Notes under the pieces: model-generated
The model's database searches: none
What the model saw: the letters and a program-made list of their open reading frames with translations, nothing else
Told to the model about the DNA's origin: nothing
Source of the DNA: JAGWRA01 sp035534615
GTDB lineage: Bacteria; Acidobacteriota; Vicinamibacteria; Vicinamibacterales; CAVVIG01
Direction of reading: 5' to 3'
Assembly (NCBI GenBank): GCA_035534615.1
Contig: DATLRO010000073.1
Span: 24,529-88,528, forward strand
Length of the DNA stretch: 64,000 nucleotides
In this document: positions 1-7,639 of the stretch, in pieces
Layout of the letters: each line of letters opens with the position of its first letter
Numbering within the stretch: position 1 is the stretch's first letter
Position numbers and translations under genes: made by a program

Positions 1-1437
1 CACCTGGACGAAGGGGCGCTCTGGGTGCGCGCCACGACGCCGTACACGATCTCATTCGACCAGGCCGAAAAGCTCGCCCCGCAGATCCGCACGATCCTGC
101 GCAGCTTCCCGCAGGTGACGATCGTGGCCAACGAGCTGGGCCGGCCCGACGACGGGACCGACGCCACCGGCTTCTTCAACGACGAGTTCTACGTCGGCCT
201 CAGGCCGTACGACGACCCGACCTGGCACGGCGCCCTCTCGACCAAGGCCGAGCTGACCGCCGCCATCCAGAAGAAGCTGTCGAAGTTCCCCGGCGTGATC
301 TTCAACTACACCCAGCCGGCCGAAGACGCGGTGGACGAGGCGGAAACCGGCCTGAAGAGCGCGCTGGCGGTCAAGATCTTCGGCTCGGACCTGTCGATCC
401 TCCAGCAGAAGGCCGACGCCGTGAAGCAGGTCATCGAGAAGGTCCCCGGCATCACGGACATCACGATCGTCAAGGAGCTCGGCCAGCCGAGCCTGACCAT
501 CGTCCCCAACCGGGAGAAGATCGCCCGCTACGGCCTCAACGTCAGCGACATCAACACGCTGATCGAAACGGCGATCGGGGGGACGCCCGCCACGCAGGTC
601 ATCCAGGGCGAGCGGGAGTTCGACCTGGTCGTCCGGATGGAGCGGCCGTTCCGGAGCAACATCAACGAGATCAGGAACCTGCTCGTCGCGACGCCCGACG
701 GGCAGAACCTGCCCCTGAGCCAGTTCGCCAGCGTTCAGGTGAGCAAGGGGGCCTCGTTCATCTACCGGGAGAACAACTCGCGGTACATCGGCGTCCAGTT
801 CAGCGTCCGGGGGCGCGACCTGGCCAGCGCGGTCGGCGAGGCCCGCGCGAAGGTGGCCGCGGCGGTGCCGCTGCCGAGCGGCTATTCGTTCGACTGGGGC
901 GGCGAGTACAAGGACTACCTCGCGTCCAGGTCCCAGATGGCCGTCATCGGGCCGCTCACGGTGCTGCTGATCCTGCTGATCCTGTTCGCCCTCTACGGCA
1001 ACATGAAGTTCCCGCTGATCATCCTGTTCAGCGTCCTGCTGACCGAGCCGGTCGGCGGGCTGATCGCCCTGAAGCTGACCGGCACTCCGTTCAGCGTCTC
1101 GTCCGGCCTCGGCTTCCTCGCCCTGATGGGCGTCGCCGTCCAGACCGACGTCATCCTCTACTCGTTCATCAACAAGCTGCGCCTCGAGCACGAGGACATC
1201 GCCCACGCGACCCGGGAAGCAGCCCTGCTGCGGCTCCGGCCGATCATGATGACCGCGCTGGTCGCCTGCATCGGGCTCCTGCCGGCCGCCATGTCGACCG
1301 GCATCGGCAGCGACTCCCAGAAGCCGTTCGCCATCGTCATCGTCGGCGGCCTGCTGTCGCGGCTCGCGCTCGACATCTTCATCGCGCCGGTGCTGTATAC
1401 GCTGGTGGCCGGCAAGAACGACGTGCTGAAGGTGTAG
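1..1437 (+). CDS. Heavy-metal RND efflux pump, C-terminal part (CzcA/CusA-like)
   Basis: Inner-membrane proton-driven RND pump of the heavy-metal efflux (HME) type; the gene enters from the left edge, so the N-terminal half is missing and the frame is open from base 1. The visible part holds the second periplasmic porter/docking region (about residues 1-310) and then the last membrane block: a helix near 318-335, and further helices covering residues about 340-470 with the VGGLIALKLTGTPFSVSSG and VAVQTDVILYSFINKLR stretches typical of CzcA relatives. Metal specificity cannot be told from this part. The membrane-fusion and outer-membrane partners would lie outside the window. A strong hairpin follows the stop. 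Confidence 0.9.
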   Translation, partial: HLDEGALWVRATTPYTISFDQAEKLAPQIRTILRSFPQVTIVANELGRPDDGTDATGFFNDEFYVGLRPYDDPTWHGALSTKAELTAAIQKKLSKFPGVIFNYTQPAEDAVDEAETGLKSALAVKIFGSDLSILQQKADAVKQVIEKVPGITDITIVKELGQPSLTIVPNREKIARYGLNVSDINTLIETAIGGTPATQVIQGEREFDLVVRMERPFRSNINEIRNLLVATPDGQNLPLSQFASVQVSKGASFIYRENNSRYIGVQFSVRGRDLASAVGEARAKVAAAVPLPSGYSFDWGGEYKDYLASRSQMAVIGPLTVLLILLILFALYGNMKFPLIILFSVLLTEPVGGLIALKLTGTPFSVSSGLGFLALMGVAVQTDVILYSFINKLRLEHEDIAHATREAALLRLRPIMMTALVACIGLLPAAMSTGIGSDSQKPFAIVIVGGLLSRLALDIFIAPVLYTLVAGKNDVLKV

Positions 1438-1447
1438 ACCCTCCAGG

Positions 1448-1479
1448 GCCGGGGGCTCCACGTGGACGGAGCCCCCGGC
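1448..1479 (+). terminator. Hairpin after the RND pump gene
   Basis: A 12-bp perfect stem (GCCGGGGGCTCC at 1448-1459 and its complement at 1468-1479) with an 8-nt loop starts 10 nt after the pump stop codon. There is no T-run after it, so it may only be a weak or factor-assisted terminator. Confidence 0.5.
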
Positions 1480-1571
1480 GGAGACGGCCGCGCGGGCCTC
1501 CCGCCGCCGGGCGCCCGGCCGACCGGCGGACCGCGCGCGCAGGTCGTTCGGCGTGACGGCCCCGGGCCTGC

Positions 1572-1577
1572 TAGAAT
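1572..1577 (+). promoter_or_regulatory. -10 box (TAGAAT) of the small-protein/ArsA operon
   Basis: TAGAAT ends 7 nt before the ATG at 1585, so transcription would begin at or next to the start codon. No clear -35 element is visible at 16-18 nt. One of many such arrangements in this window. Confidence 0.5.
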
Positions 1578-1584
1578 CGGCAGG

Positions 1585-1848
1585 ATGGACTGGGCGCAGG
1601 TCCGCGAGAACCTCGGCGGTTTCTTCCGCGGTATGGCCTACGGGCACTACGAGGAGTACGTGCGCGTGCAGGCCATGCAGCTCAACGACCTGTTCATGCT
1701 GCTCTGCTACATGGAGATGGTCGGCCTGCCGAATCCGGCCACGATCTACCTGCTGGAGGTCTATCCGTATTTCCTCGAGCAGTTCCACCTGTGGCACCGG
1801 CGGATGGGCATGCCGCACTCGCCGCTCGACAACCTGCCGTGCTGCTGA
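1585..1848 (+). CDS. Small protein ending in Cys-Cys (cory-CC-star-like)
   Basis: 87-residue protein, rich in aromatic residues, with a Leu/Met-rich middle (LNDLFMLLCYMEMVGLP) and the last two codons Cys-Cys. The start is set by an upstream -10 box; the frame is open further upstream but that part is arginine/proline-rich and reads as non-coding. From memory it resembles the small family named cory-CC-star in public annotation, which also ends in CC before the stop and is found beside ArsA-type ATPases. It lies 13 nt upstream of such an ATPase gene here, so both are probably made from one transcript and may act together. The biochemical role is unknown. Confidence 0.65.
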   Translation: MDWAQVRENLGGFFRGMAYGHYEEYVRVQAMQLNDLFMLLCYMEMVGLPNPATIYLLEVYPYFLEQFHLWHRRMGMPHSPLDNLPCC

Positions 1849-1861
1849 TGGCTGGCTGTCC

Positions 1862-2776
1862 ATGAAAGGCCTGCTCGACCGCAAAGTGCTGTTCTTCGGC
1901 GGCAAGGGAGGGGTCGGCAAGACGACGTGCGCGTCGGCCACCGCCCTCGAGGCCAGCCGGCGCGGCAAGCGCGTCCTGCTCGTCTCGACCGATCCGGCGC
2001 ACTCGACGTCCGACATCTTCGAGCAGCCGTTCACGGCCGAAGAGCGGGAGATTCAGCCGGGGCTGTGGGGGCTGGAAATCGACGCCGCGTTCGAGGCCCG
2101 GCGGTACATCGACCAGGTCAAGAAGCAGATCGGCGAGCTGTTCAGCCCGGTGATCCTCAAGGAAGCCGCCAAGCAGATCGAGCTTGCCGCGACGATGCCG
2201 GGCGTCGAGGAGGTCGCGCTGTTCGACCGGATGAGCGAGCTCATCGTCGATCGGGACGACGAGTACGACCTGGTCGTCTTCGACACCGCGCCCACCGGCC
2301 ACACGCTGCGCCTGCTGCAGATGCCGGAGCTGATGACGTCGTGGATGCGGGCGCTGTCCAAGACGCGGCGGGCCATGCTGAACGAGGACGCCGGGTCGGA
2401 TCCCGTGCTCGCCGCGCTCGAGCGGCGGCGCGAGCGGCTGCAGGTCGTGCGGGCGCGCCTGATGCGCGCCAAGGTGGCCGCGTTCGTCCTCGTCCTGATC
2501 GCCGAGCGGCTGCCGATCGAAGAAACCGCCCGGGCCATCGAGACGCTGGCCGGATCCGATGTCCACGTGCTCGGACTCGTGGTCAACCGGGTGCTGCCGG
2601 ACCACCTCGACGGCGCGTTCTACACCGCCCGCCGCCGGCAGGAACAGGTGTACCTGGACGAGATCGATCGGCGGTTCGAGGCGTTGACACGGCAACGGAT
2701 TCCGCAGTTCGAGACCGACATCCACGGGCTCGGCCAGCTCGAGGCGGTGAGCCGGGAACTCGTGGGGGCGGCCTGA
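1862..2776 (+). CDS. ArsA/Get3-family ATPase
   Basis: 304-residue P-loop ATPase. It shows the deviant Walker A GGKGGVGKTT (13-22), the A-loop DPAHS (44-48) and the switch II block DTAPTGHTLR (141-150), all diagnostic of the ArsA/Get3 group of dimeric ATPases that hand over tail-anchored proteins or drive anion efflux. A single ATPase domain is present, as in Get3, not the duplicated form of ArsA. No arsR, arsB or arsenate reductase gene is nearby, so an arsenite role is not supported by context. The partner is more likely the small CC-ending protein encoded just upstream. Stop at 2774-2776. Confidence 0.88.
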   Translation: MKGLLDRKVLFFGGKGGVGKTTCASATALEASRRGKRVLLVSTDPAHSTSDIFEQPFTAEEREIQPGLWGLEIDAAFEARRYIDQVKKQIGELFSPVILKEAAKQIELAATMPGVEEVALFDRMSELIVDRDDEYDLVVFDTAPTGHTLRLLQMPELMTSWMRALSKTRRAMLNEDAGSDPVLAALERRRERLQVVRARLMRAKVAAFVLVLIAERLPIEETARAIETLAGSDVHVLGLVVNRVLPDHLDGAFYTARRRQEQVYLDEIDRRFEALTRQRIPQFETDIHGLGQLEAVSRELVGAA

Positions 2777-3071
2777 CGGCCACGGCCGCCCGGGGGGCGG
2801 GATCGGGGGTGCCGGTGACGCACGGGCCGGCATCGCGTGCAGGGGTACTTGCCATCGGCCGTGCAGATCGGGTAGGGTTGAGGTTCCAAATTCTGCGCTG
2901 CCAGCATTGCTTGCGTCAGTGTCGATCGAACCGCTCTTTCCCGTCTTTCCACATGTGACCGCTCAGGCGACGTGCGGGAGCCGACGAGGCTTGCCGAACG
3001 ATCCACTCAGCCGCACCGGGGGCCGGTCGGAGGAGTGGCAGCGCAGGGGTCACCCAGAGGCGAGGTAGCGC
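2777..3071. other. Intergenic leader upstream of the RRM gene
   Basis: 295 bases without a recognisable gene. A possible promoter (TTGCCA at 2849, 18 nt, TAGGGT at 2873) would leave a leader of about 185 nt before the RRM start. GAGGTA just before the TTG codon can act as ribosome binding site. Nothing else was recognised. Confidence 0.35.
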
Positions 3072-3659
3072 TTGTCAGTTCGGCTGTTTATCGGGAATCT
3101 TCCATTCTCCGCCACCGAGGCGGACCTGCGCGACTACTTCTCGGCGGTCGGGCCGCCGCAGCAGGTCGTCCTTCCCGTGGACCGCGACACGGGACGGCCG
3201 CGCGGCTTCGCGTTCGTCGAGTTCGCCGAGCGGCCGGTCGCGGAGGAAGCGATCCGGCGGTTCGACCGCCAGATGTTCAAGGGCCGGCCGCTGGCCGTCA
3301 GCGAGGCCCGGGGCCGGGACGAGCGCCCGGCTCCGTCCGGTCCGCGCCCGGGCGGCTTCGCCCCCCGGCCCGGCCCGGACCTCGCCCCCGGGGGGGCGCC
3401 GGCGACGCGCGACCGCAGCCGGAACTTCGGCCCCGACGCCCGCCCGCGCCGGGGCGGCGGGCCGCCGCGGCGCCAGCAGACCGAGCGGGGTCCCAAGGGG
3501 CCGATCCGCGAAAAGGCCGGCGGCCGCGTCTACTCCGTGGACGAAGACGACCAGGACGAGTCGCTCGAACTCGGGGAGCTCGTCGTGGAGCCGGACGGCC
3601 TGGACGGTCCGGAGGGTCTGGACGGTCCGGATCTTCCCGACGACGACTCGGACGAGTAG
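3072..3659 (+). CDS. RRM-type RNA-binding protein with disordered acidic tail
   Basis: 195 residues. A single RNA recognition motif covers residues 1-80: RNP2 is LFIGNLPF (5-12) and RNP1 is RGFAFVEF (44-51). The rest is low complexity: an Arg/Gly/Pro-rich stretch (about 85-155) and an Asp/Glu-rich end. Bacterial RRM proteins of this kind bind single-stranded RNA and are often cold-induced in cyanobacteria; that role is not shown here. The TTG at 3072 is chosen because the family begins immediately with the first beta strand and GAGGTA lies upstream. A second, shorter RRM protein is encoded at 49194-49532. Confidence 0.85.
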   Translation: MSVRLFIGNLPFSATEADLRDYFSAVGPPQQVVLPVDRDTGRPRGFAFVEFAERPVAEEAIRRFDRQMFKGRPLAVSEARGRDERPAPSGPRPGGFAPRPGPDLAPGGAPATRDRSRNFGPDARPRRGGGPPRRQQTERGPKGPIREKAGGRVYSVDEDDQDESLELGELVVEPDGLDGPEGLDGPDLPDDDSDE

Positions 3660-3832
3660 GGCCGGGCCCGGGGCCGGCACCGCTCGTCCGGCGCCCGGGC
3701 GGACCGGCGCCGCCGGCCGGGCGGCGCGTCGCTCTGCGATCCCTTCCGCGCACCGTCTCCCTGCGGCGCGCGACCTGCGTCCCGGCGCGGCCACGCGGCC
3801 GCCGGCCGGCAGGCTGCGCGTCCCCCCGCCAT

Positions 3833-3861
3833 TTGACGAACCGGCCGGGCGAGGTCAGAAT
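3833..3861 (+). promoter_or_regulatory. Promoter of the TetR/molybdenum hydroxylase operon
   Basis: TTGACG (3833-3838), 17 nt, CAGAAT (3856-3861). The -10 box ends 6 nt before the GTG at 3868, so the message is expected to be leaderless. Confidence 0.6.
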
Positions 3862-3867
3862 TGAACG

Positions 3868-4638
3868 GTGGTTCGAGATTCGAACAGCCGTTCGATCGCC
3901 GTGCCGGGCCGCGCGCGCGCCGGCCAGCGCGCCGACGCACGGCGCGTGGAGATCCTGCGGGCGGCCGCCCGCATCTTCCGCGAGCGCGGCTTCGCCGGCA
4001 CCGGCATGCGGGAGATCGCCGTGGCGGCCGGCCTCTCACCCGGCAATCTCTATCATTACTTCCGCGGCAAGGACGAAATCCTCTTCTTCTGCCAGGACCG
4101 TTCGCTGGATCGGATGCTGGCCGCACTCGATGCGGCGCGGCGGATGGACCGGCCGGCGACCGAGCAGCTCCACCGGGTCATCGTCGCGCACGCGCTCTGC
4201 CTGCTGGACGAGGTCGAAGGGTCGGCGGCGCACCTCGAACTGCACGCGCTGCCGCCGGCCCTGCGCGGGCCGATCGTCGCCAAGCGCGATCGCTACGAGC
4301 GCGGATGCCGCCGGCTGATCGCCGACGGCATCCGGCGCGGCGATCTCGTGCCGTGCGACGCCACGGTCGTCACGCGCGCCGTGCTGGGCTCGCTCAACTG
4401 GACGGCGCACTGGTTCCGCCCCGAGGGGCCGCGCCCGGCCGCGGCGGTGGCCGCGCTGGTCGCCGACTTCCTGGTGCGTGGCCTGGCGGCGCGCCCCTCA
4501 TCCCGCGTGCGGCCGCCGGCGCGCGCGACGCGGCCGGGGCGGACGATGCCGTCGTCCCGCCCGGACGGCCCGGGGGCCACGTCCCGGCGCCGGCGCGCCG
4601 CTCCCCCGCCGTCGTTTTCCCGCGAGGTGCCCAAGTGA
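3868..4638 (+). CDS. TetR/AcrR-family transcription regulator
   Basis: 256 residues. The N-terminal HTH is clear: VEILRAAARIFRERGFAGTG, then MREIAVAAGLSPGNLYHYF (residues about 27-66), with the usual YHYF/K end of the recognition helix. A ligand-binding helical domain runs to about residue 205. The last 50 residues are Pro/Arg-rich and unlike the family, perhaps because the gene was extended into the spacer. GTG start set by the -10 box. The stop overlaps the GTG of the next gene (GTGA, 4635-4638), so it is translationally coupled to the molybdenum hydroxylase it most likely controls, perhaps responding to an aromatic acyl-CoA. Confidence 0.88.
   Translation: MVRDSNSRSIAVPGRARAGQRADARRVEILRAAARIFRERGFAGTGMREIAVAAGLSPGNLYHYFRGKDEILFFCQDRSLDRMLAALDAARRMDRPATEQLHRVIVAHALCLLDEVEGSAAHLELHALPPALRGPIVAKRDRYERGCRRLIADGIRRGDLVPCDATVVTRAVLGSLNWTAHWFRPEGPRPAAAVAALVADFLVRGLAARPSSRVRPPARATRPGRTMPSSRPDGPGATSRRRRAAPPPSFSREVPK
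3872..3895. promoter_or_regulatory. Possible TetR operator over the start of its own gene
   Basis: Perfect inverted repeat TTCGA-GAT-TCGAA (3872-3884) followed by another TTCGA half-site at 3891-3895. It lies directly after the predicted transcription start, where a bound TetR dimer would block its own operon. Binding is inferred from position and symmetry only. Confidence 0.35.
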
Positions 4639-5168
4639 ACGATCGCCGCTCCGGCGGGCGCGCGCGCGCCCATCTGACGCTTCACGTCAACGGCGAGCCG
4701 ATCGACGTGGCGTTCGACGCCTACAAGACGCTGCTCGAGGTGCTCCGCGAGGACCTCGGGCTGCCCGGCACCAAGCACGGCTGCGAGCTCGGCGAGTGCG
4801 GCGCCTGCGCCGTCCTCGTCGACGGCGAGCCGGTGCTGTCGTGTCTCGTGCTCGGGGTCGAGTGCGAGGGCCGGCCCATCATGACGGTGGAAGGGCTGAC
4901 GACCGACGGCCGGCTCGATCCGCTGCAGGACGCGTTCGCGGACCTCGGCGGCGCGCAGTGCGGCTACTGCACACCCGGCATCCTGATGACGGCGCGCGCG
5001 CTGCTGGATCGGGTCCCGCATCCGACACGGGAGCAGATTCGCGAGGCGCTGTCGGGCAATCTGTGCCGCTGCACCGGCTACCAGCAGATGTTCGAGGCCG
5101 TCGAGGCGGCGATCGGCCGCGTGTCGGCCGGGGACGCCGCACCCGGGCGGCCGGAGGCGAAGTCATGA
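4635..5168 (+). CDS. Molybdenum hydroxylase, 2Fe-2S subunit (HcrC-like)
   Basis: 177 residues, small subunit of a xanthine-oxidase-family enzyme. N-terminal plant-type ferredoxin fold with CELGECGAC and a fourth Cys in VLSCL (first 2Fe-2S cluster); helical domain with CGYCTPG and NLCRCTGYQ (second 2Fe-2S cluster). It passes electrons between the molybdenum centre and the flavin subunit. GTG at 4635 is preceded by GAGGTG at a good distance. It overlaps the TetR gene by 4 nt and the large subunit by ATGA. The FAD subunit encoded downstream points to 4-hydroxybenzoyl-CoA reductase as closest relative. Confidence 0.88.
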   Translation: MNDRRSGGRARAHLTLHVNGEPIDVAFDAYKTLLEVLREDLGLPGTKHGCELGECGACAVLVDGEPVLSCLVLGVECEGRPIMTVEGLTTDGRLDPLQDAFADLGGAQCGYCTPGILMTARALLDRVPHPTREQIREALSGNLCRCTGYQQMFEAVEAAIGRVSAGDAAPGRPEAKS

Positions 5169-7639
5169 CGATCGGGCCCTCGCGCGTGATCGGCGTGCCG
5201 CGGCGCCGCGTCGACGGCCGGGCGAAGGTGACCGGCCAGACGCGCTTTGCCGACGACCTGACCCTGCCCCGCATGCTGCACTGCCGGCTGCTGCGATCGA
5301 CGGTGCCGCACGCCCGCATCCGCCGCCTCGACGTGTCGCGCGCGCAGGCGCACCCGGGCGTACACCTGGTGCTGACGGGAGCGGACCTGCCGATTCCCTA
5401 CGGCATCCTGCCGGTCAGCCAGGACGAACATCCGCTGTGCGTCGACAAGGTCCGCTTCGTCGGCGATCCGGTCGCCGCCGTCGTGGCGCGCGACGAGCTG
5501 ACCGCCATCGAGGCGGTCGATCTCATCGACGTCGAGTACGAGCCCCTGCGGACGATTGCCGATCCGCTCGACAGCCTCGCCCACCCGGAGCCGCGGATCC
5601 ACGAGTACGGCGATGCGGGCAACATCCACAAGCAGGTCTCCCTCGAGTTCGGCGACGTCGAGCAGGCGCTGGCCGGCGCCGACCGGGTCTTCGAGGACGT
5701 CTTCTTCTACCAGGGGAACACGCACCTGCCCATCGAGCAGCACGCCTCGGTGGCGGCGAAGGATCCGGACGGCAAGCTGGTGATCTGGTCGAGCACCCAG
5801 ACGCCCCACTACCTGCACCGCGCGCTGGCGAAGGCGCTGCAGCTGCCGGCGGCCCACATCCGCGTCGTCGCGACGCCGAACGGCGGCGGGTTCGGCGGCA
5901 AGAGCGATCCGTTCAACCACGAGGTGGTCGTTGCCAAGGCGGCGCTGATGCTCGACCGGCCGGTGAAGATCTGCCTCACCCGCGAGGAGGTGTTCTACTG
6001 CCACCGCGGGCGGCATCCGGTGCTGATGAAGTTCCGGACCGGCGTGAAGCGCGACGGGACCCTGACCGGCATGCACCTGCAGACGCTGCTGGACGGCGGG
6101 GCCTACGGATCGTACGGGGTGGCCAGCACGTTCTATACCGGCGCGCTGCAGACGGTGACGTACCACGTCCCCGCTTACCGCTTCGAGGGCTGCCGCACCT
6201 TCACGAACAAGCCGCCGTGCGGGCCCAAGCGCGGCCACGGCACGCCCCAGAGCCGGTTCGGGCAGGAGGTCCAGCTCGACAAGATCGCCGAGGCGCTGCA
6301 GATCGATCCGGCCGAGTTCCGGCTCCGCATCGTCGAACGCCCGGACACGCTCACGGCCAACTACCTGCGGATCGGGACGATCGGCCTCGCCGAGTGCGTG
6401 CACCGCGTGACGGCCGCGTCCGGCTGGGCGGAGAAATACCGCCGCCTCCCGCGCGGGCGCGGGATCGGCCTGGCCTGTTCGTCGTACCTGTCGGGCGCGG
6501 GCCTGCCGATCTACTGGAACGACCTGCCGCACTCGGGCGTCCAGCTCAAGCTCGATCGGAGCGGGGGCGTCACCGCGTTCTGCGGCGCCACCGAGATCGG
6601 CCAGGGCTCGGACGACGTGCTGGTCGGATGCGTGGCCGAGGTGCTCGGCATCGAGCCGTTCGACGTCCGCGCCGTCACGGGCGACACCGACCTGACGCCG
6701 GTGGACCTGGGCTCCTACTCGAGCCGCGTGACGCTCATGATGGGCAACGCCGCCATCCAGGCGGCCGAGCGGGCGCGCGACCTGCTCGCGCAGGCGGTCG
6801 GCCGGAAACTCGACGTGCCGGCCTCCCGGCTGGTCTTCGCCGACCGGCGCGTGTTCGACGCCGAGCAGCCCGGGCGCGGCGTCACGTTCCAGGAGGCCGT
6901 CTGCCTGGCCGAAGCCATGTCCGGCACCGTCGGGACGACCGGGTCGTACACCCCGCCGAAGTCGGCCGCGAAGTTCAAGGGAGGCGGCGTCGGACCGTCG
7001 CCCACCTATTCCTACACGGCGGCCGTCGTCGAGGTCGAGGTCGATCCGACGACCGGCTGGGTCGTCGTGCCGCGCGTCTGGATCGCGCACGACATCGGCC
7101 GGGCGCTGAATCCGACGCTGGTGCGCGGCCAGGTGGAAGGGAGCGTCTACATGGGCCTCGGCGAGGCCCTGATGGAGGAACAGGCGTTCCGGCGGCTGCC
7201 GGCCCGGCTGTCGGGGGCGCTCGTCCACAAGTTCCCGTCGATCCTCGAATACAAGAGCCCGACCAGCCTCGACATGCCGGAGGTCTTCACCGAGCTCATC
7301 GAGCATCCCGACCCGGCCGGACCGTTCGGCGCGAAGGAGGTCGGCCAGGGGCCGCTGCTGCCGATCATGCCGGCGGTGGCCAACGCGGTGTACGACGCCG
7401 TCGGCGTGCGGATCGACGAGGTACCGATCACGCCCGACAAGATCCTGAAGGCGCTCGAGGCGGCGCGCGACGGCAAGCCCGGGCGCTACGGCCCGTCGAG
7501 CTTCCCGGACATCGCGTGGCCGGAGCCGCTGCGCGTGCCCCCGCCGTGGGAGGGGGGCGACGGTCGGGCGGTGAACGAGACGCGCCGGCCGAAGCCGACC
7601 GCCACCGGCGCGGGCCGGGAACCGGCGGTGCGCTCATGA
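5165..7639 (+). CDS. Molybdenum hydroxylase, catalytic large subunit (HcrA-like)
   Basis: 824 residues. N-terminal a/b-hammerhead domain, then the molybdopterin-binding domains: PNGGGFGGKSDPFNHE near 240, NKPPCGPKRGHGTPQ near 345, GATEIGQGSDD near 475 and the active-site glutamate in GAKEVGQG near 720. The NKPPCGPKRGHG segment is closer to hydroxybenzoyl-CoA reductase than to xanthine dehydrogenase as I recall them. The 55 residues after ITPDKILKALE form a Pro-rich extension beyond the usual end. ATG at 5165 overlaps the previous stop (ATGA); the stop overlaps the FAD-subunit start. Substrate is inferred, not proven; CO dehydrogenase, which needs a Cys-bound copper loop, is less likely. Confidence 0.85.
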   Translation: MTIGPSRVIGVPRRRVDGRAKVTGQTRFADDLTLPRMLHCRLLRSTVPHARIRRLDVSRAQAHPGVHLVLTGADLPIPYGILPVSQDEHPLCVDKVRFVGDPVAAVVARDELTAIEAVDLIDVEYEPLRTIADPLDSLAHPEPRIHEYGDAGNIHKQVSLEFGDVEQALAGADRVFEDVFFYQGNTHLPIEQHASVAAKDPDGKLVIWSSTQTPHYLHRALAKALQLPAAHIRVVATPNGGGFGGKSDPFNHEVVVAKAALMLDRPVKICLTREEVFYCHRGRHPVLMKFRTGVKRDGTLTGMHLQTLLDGGAYGSYGVASTFYTGALQTVTYHVPAYRFEGCRTFTNKPPCGPKRGHGTPQSRFGQEVQLDKIAEALQIDPAEFRLRIVERPDTLTANYLRIGTIGLAECVHRVTAASGWAEKYRRLPRGRGIGLACSSYLSGAGLPIYWNDLPHSGVQLKLDRSGGVTAFCGATEIGQGSDDVLVGCVAEVLGIEPFDVRAVTGDTDLTPVDLGSYSSRVTLMMGNAAIQAAERARDLLAQAVGRKLDVPASRLVFADRRVFDAEQPGRGVTFQEAVCLAEAMSGTVGTTGSYTPPKSAAKFKGGGVGPSPTYSYTAAVVEVEVDPTTGWVVVPRVWIAHDIGRALNPTLVRGQVEGSVYMGLGEALMEEQAFRRLPARLSGALVHKFPSILEYKSPTSLDMPEVFTELIEHPDPAGPFGAKEVGQGPLLPIMPAVANAVYDAVGVRIDEVPITPDKILKALEAARDGKPGRYGPSSFPDIAWPEPLRVPPPWEGGDGRAVNETRRPKPTATGAGREPAVRS

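Noticed and set aside
1840..1861. Possible read-through at Cys-Cys-UGA of the small protein before the ArsA/Get3 gene
   Set aside because: The family is remembered as ending in CC, and the ATPase start lies 13 nt later; no tail is conserved.
1862..2776. Arsenite efflux ATPase of an ars operon
   Set aside because: Only one ATPase domain and no arsB, arsC, arsD or arsR gene in the neighbourhood.
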